A stretch of 64,000 nt of DNA, from the NCBI RefSeq assembly GCF_030272615.1, contig NC_081410.1, positions 120,342,640-120,406,639 of the forward strand. The letters run 5' to 3'. A program made the translations under genes and the position numbers. This document shows, piece after piece, positions 62,882-64,000 of this stretch. Under the pieces are notes generated by a model. The model did no database searches. It saw only the letters and a program-made list of their open reading frames with translations, and was not told the origin of the DNA. Every line of letters starts with the position of its first letter. Position 1 is the first letter of the stretch. The stretch is from Cryptomeria japonica (taxonomy: Eukaryota; Streptophyta; Pinopsida; Cupressales; Cupressaceae).

Positions 62882-64000
62882 TGTAGTCACATAAATCTTT
62901 CCACTTAATTAAATGAATACTTAGTATTTATTTGATTATTTAACCATCAATTAATGAATTAATTAAATTAATATTTAATTAATTCATCTTAACCCTCTTC
63001 TCCTATTAATTAAATAAATTATTTGATTTATTTGATTTAATTCACTTAACCAAATTCAGACCATTAATTAAATAAATAAATCATATTTATTTAATTAAAT
63101 CTTCTCTCACATTTAAATAAATTAATATTTATTTAAAACCCCCAAAATCCCACCTCTCACATTTAAATAAATAAATCATTTATTTAAAATCACCTTTATC
63201 CTCCACCCACTTGCATTTTCCTACAAATACAAGTTGCACAATTATTTTAAATAAATAATTTATTTAAATCACCTTTATCCTCCACCCACTTGTATTTTCC
63301 TACAAAAGCAAGTTGCACAATTATTTTAAATAAATAATTTATTTAAATCACCTTTATCCTCCACCCACTTGTATTTTCCTACAAAAGCAAGTTGCACAAC
63401 TATTTTAAATAAATTATTTATTTAAAATCCTATTTATCCTCACCCACTTGAAACCTTTAATGGTTTCCCTTAAAGTATTCAAACTTGATGGCTTTAAAGT
63501 CTTCAAACTTGATGGCTTCCTTCTATAATCTTCTTAAGACTTTAATGGTTTTCCTTAAAGTCTTCAAGCCTTTAATGGTTTCCCTCAAAGTCTTCAAGCA
63601 TCTTAATGCTTTATCTTCATTTTTCTCATTTAAATAAATTAATATTTATTTGAATATTTATCCAAATGCAAATTATACCATTTAATTGAAATAAATGATT
63701 TTATTTTAATTGAAAATACCAAAATTTCTCCCACTTGCATTTTCCTACAAAATCCACTTGTATGCCTAAAACCCTTCTAGATTCTTCTAAACCCTTCCTA
63801 ATTAGCCTAATCCATCCCCTAAATATTGTCACATTCCTAAGCAAATTGGAGTCACTTCTCAAAGACTCCAAAGTCTTTGAAAAGCAATTAATGTTTTGTG
63901 TGTTCAACAAATTAACCCTCAAAGTCTTGGATAACCTTTGAAAGCTTTCAACCTTCAACCACTTAATCCCCAAAGTCTCCAATAACCATTAATGGTTACC
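62882..64000 (+). mobile_element. LTR of the 31451-33318 family, truncated by the window edge
   Basis: It starts TGTAGTCACATAAATCTTTCC and is colinear with the solo LTR at 31451 over the whole visible length with few differences. It has three copies of a 79-base unit (CCTTTATCCTCCACCCACTT at 63193, 63272 and 63351) where the 31451 LTR has two. Whether it is a solo LTR or the 5' LTR of a full element cannot be seen. The short frames it shares with the 31451 copy are not genes. Confidence 0.9.

Overview
This window is nuclear DNA from a plant with a large, repeat-rich genome. It holds one clearly intact host gene with five exons, surrounded by LTR retrotransposons, plant L1-type LINEs, tRNA-derived SINEs, foldback MITEs, a Helitron relic and a very large CACTA transposon. 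The gene layout, the initiator-Met primer binding site and the density of old solo LTRs would fit a conifer or another gymnosperm. That placement is inference, and no species marker was recognised.

Layout. 1-4602: left-facing LTR retrotransposon, open at the window edge, with a 5' LTR (3021-4602), a primer binding site, a gag region and then unrecognised open frames where pol would be expected. It is inserted in a LINE (LINE-A, 4603 to about 6720, minus strand). 6840-13440: AT-rich DNA with diverged tandem repeats, an LTR-like segment (9154-10597), a Helitron-type helicase relic (10935-11300, minus), a foldback MITE (11343-11520) and two minus-strand SINEs with target-site duplications. 13545-19632: a full-length but dead LINE (LINE-B) with 17-bp target-site duplications. 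19973-20099: a SINE with 17-bp duplications. 20500-24580: roughly 417-bp diverged repeats and an unrecognised coding relic. 24995-28394: intact GDSL esterase/lipase gene, minus strand; its fourth intron carries relatives of the MITE.

29490-35440: SINE-like relics and a 1.7-kb tandem duplication with a (TA)n tract at the junction. One copy is split by a solo LTR (31451-33318), and the other copy preserves the empty site. 38971-59415: a complete 20.4-kb CACTA (En/Spm) element with matching terminal inverted repeats and an ATT duplication on both sides. It carries a broken TNPD-like transposase gene (44937-49056), a SET-domain coding region (about 50131-50960), a Transposase_24/TNPA-like region (about 51090-53916), a retroelement gag fossil, a 385-bp near-perfect hairpin (57107-57491) and subterminal repeats. 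62220-64000: an LTR-like segment entered by another LTR of the 31451-33318 family.

The only set of genes that would act together is the CACTA cargo: transposase, a second transposase-like protein and a SET-type (histone methyltransferase-like) module. The transposase and SET regions now contain stops or frameshifts, so this copy is probably not autonomous, but its boundaries are intact. The SET module inside the transposon is the most unusual content of the window.
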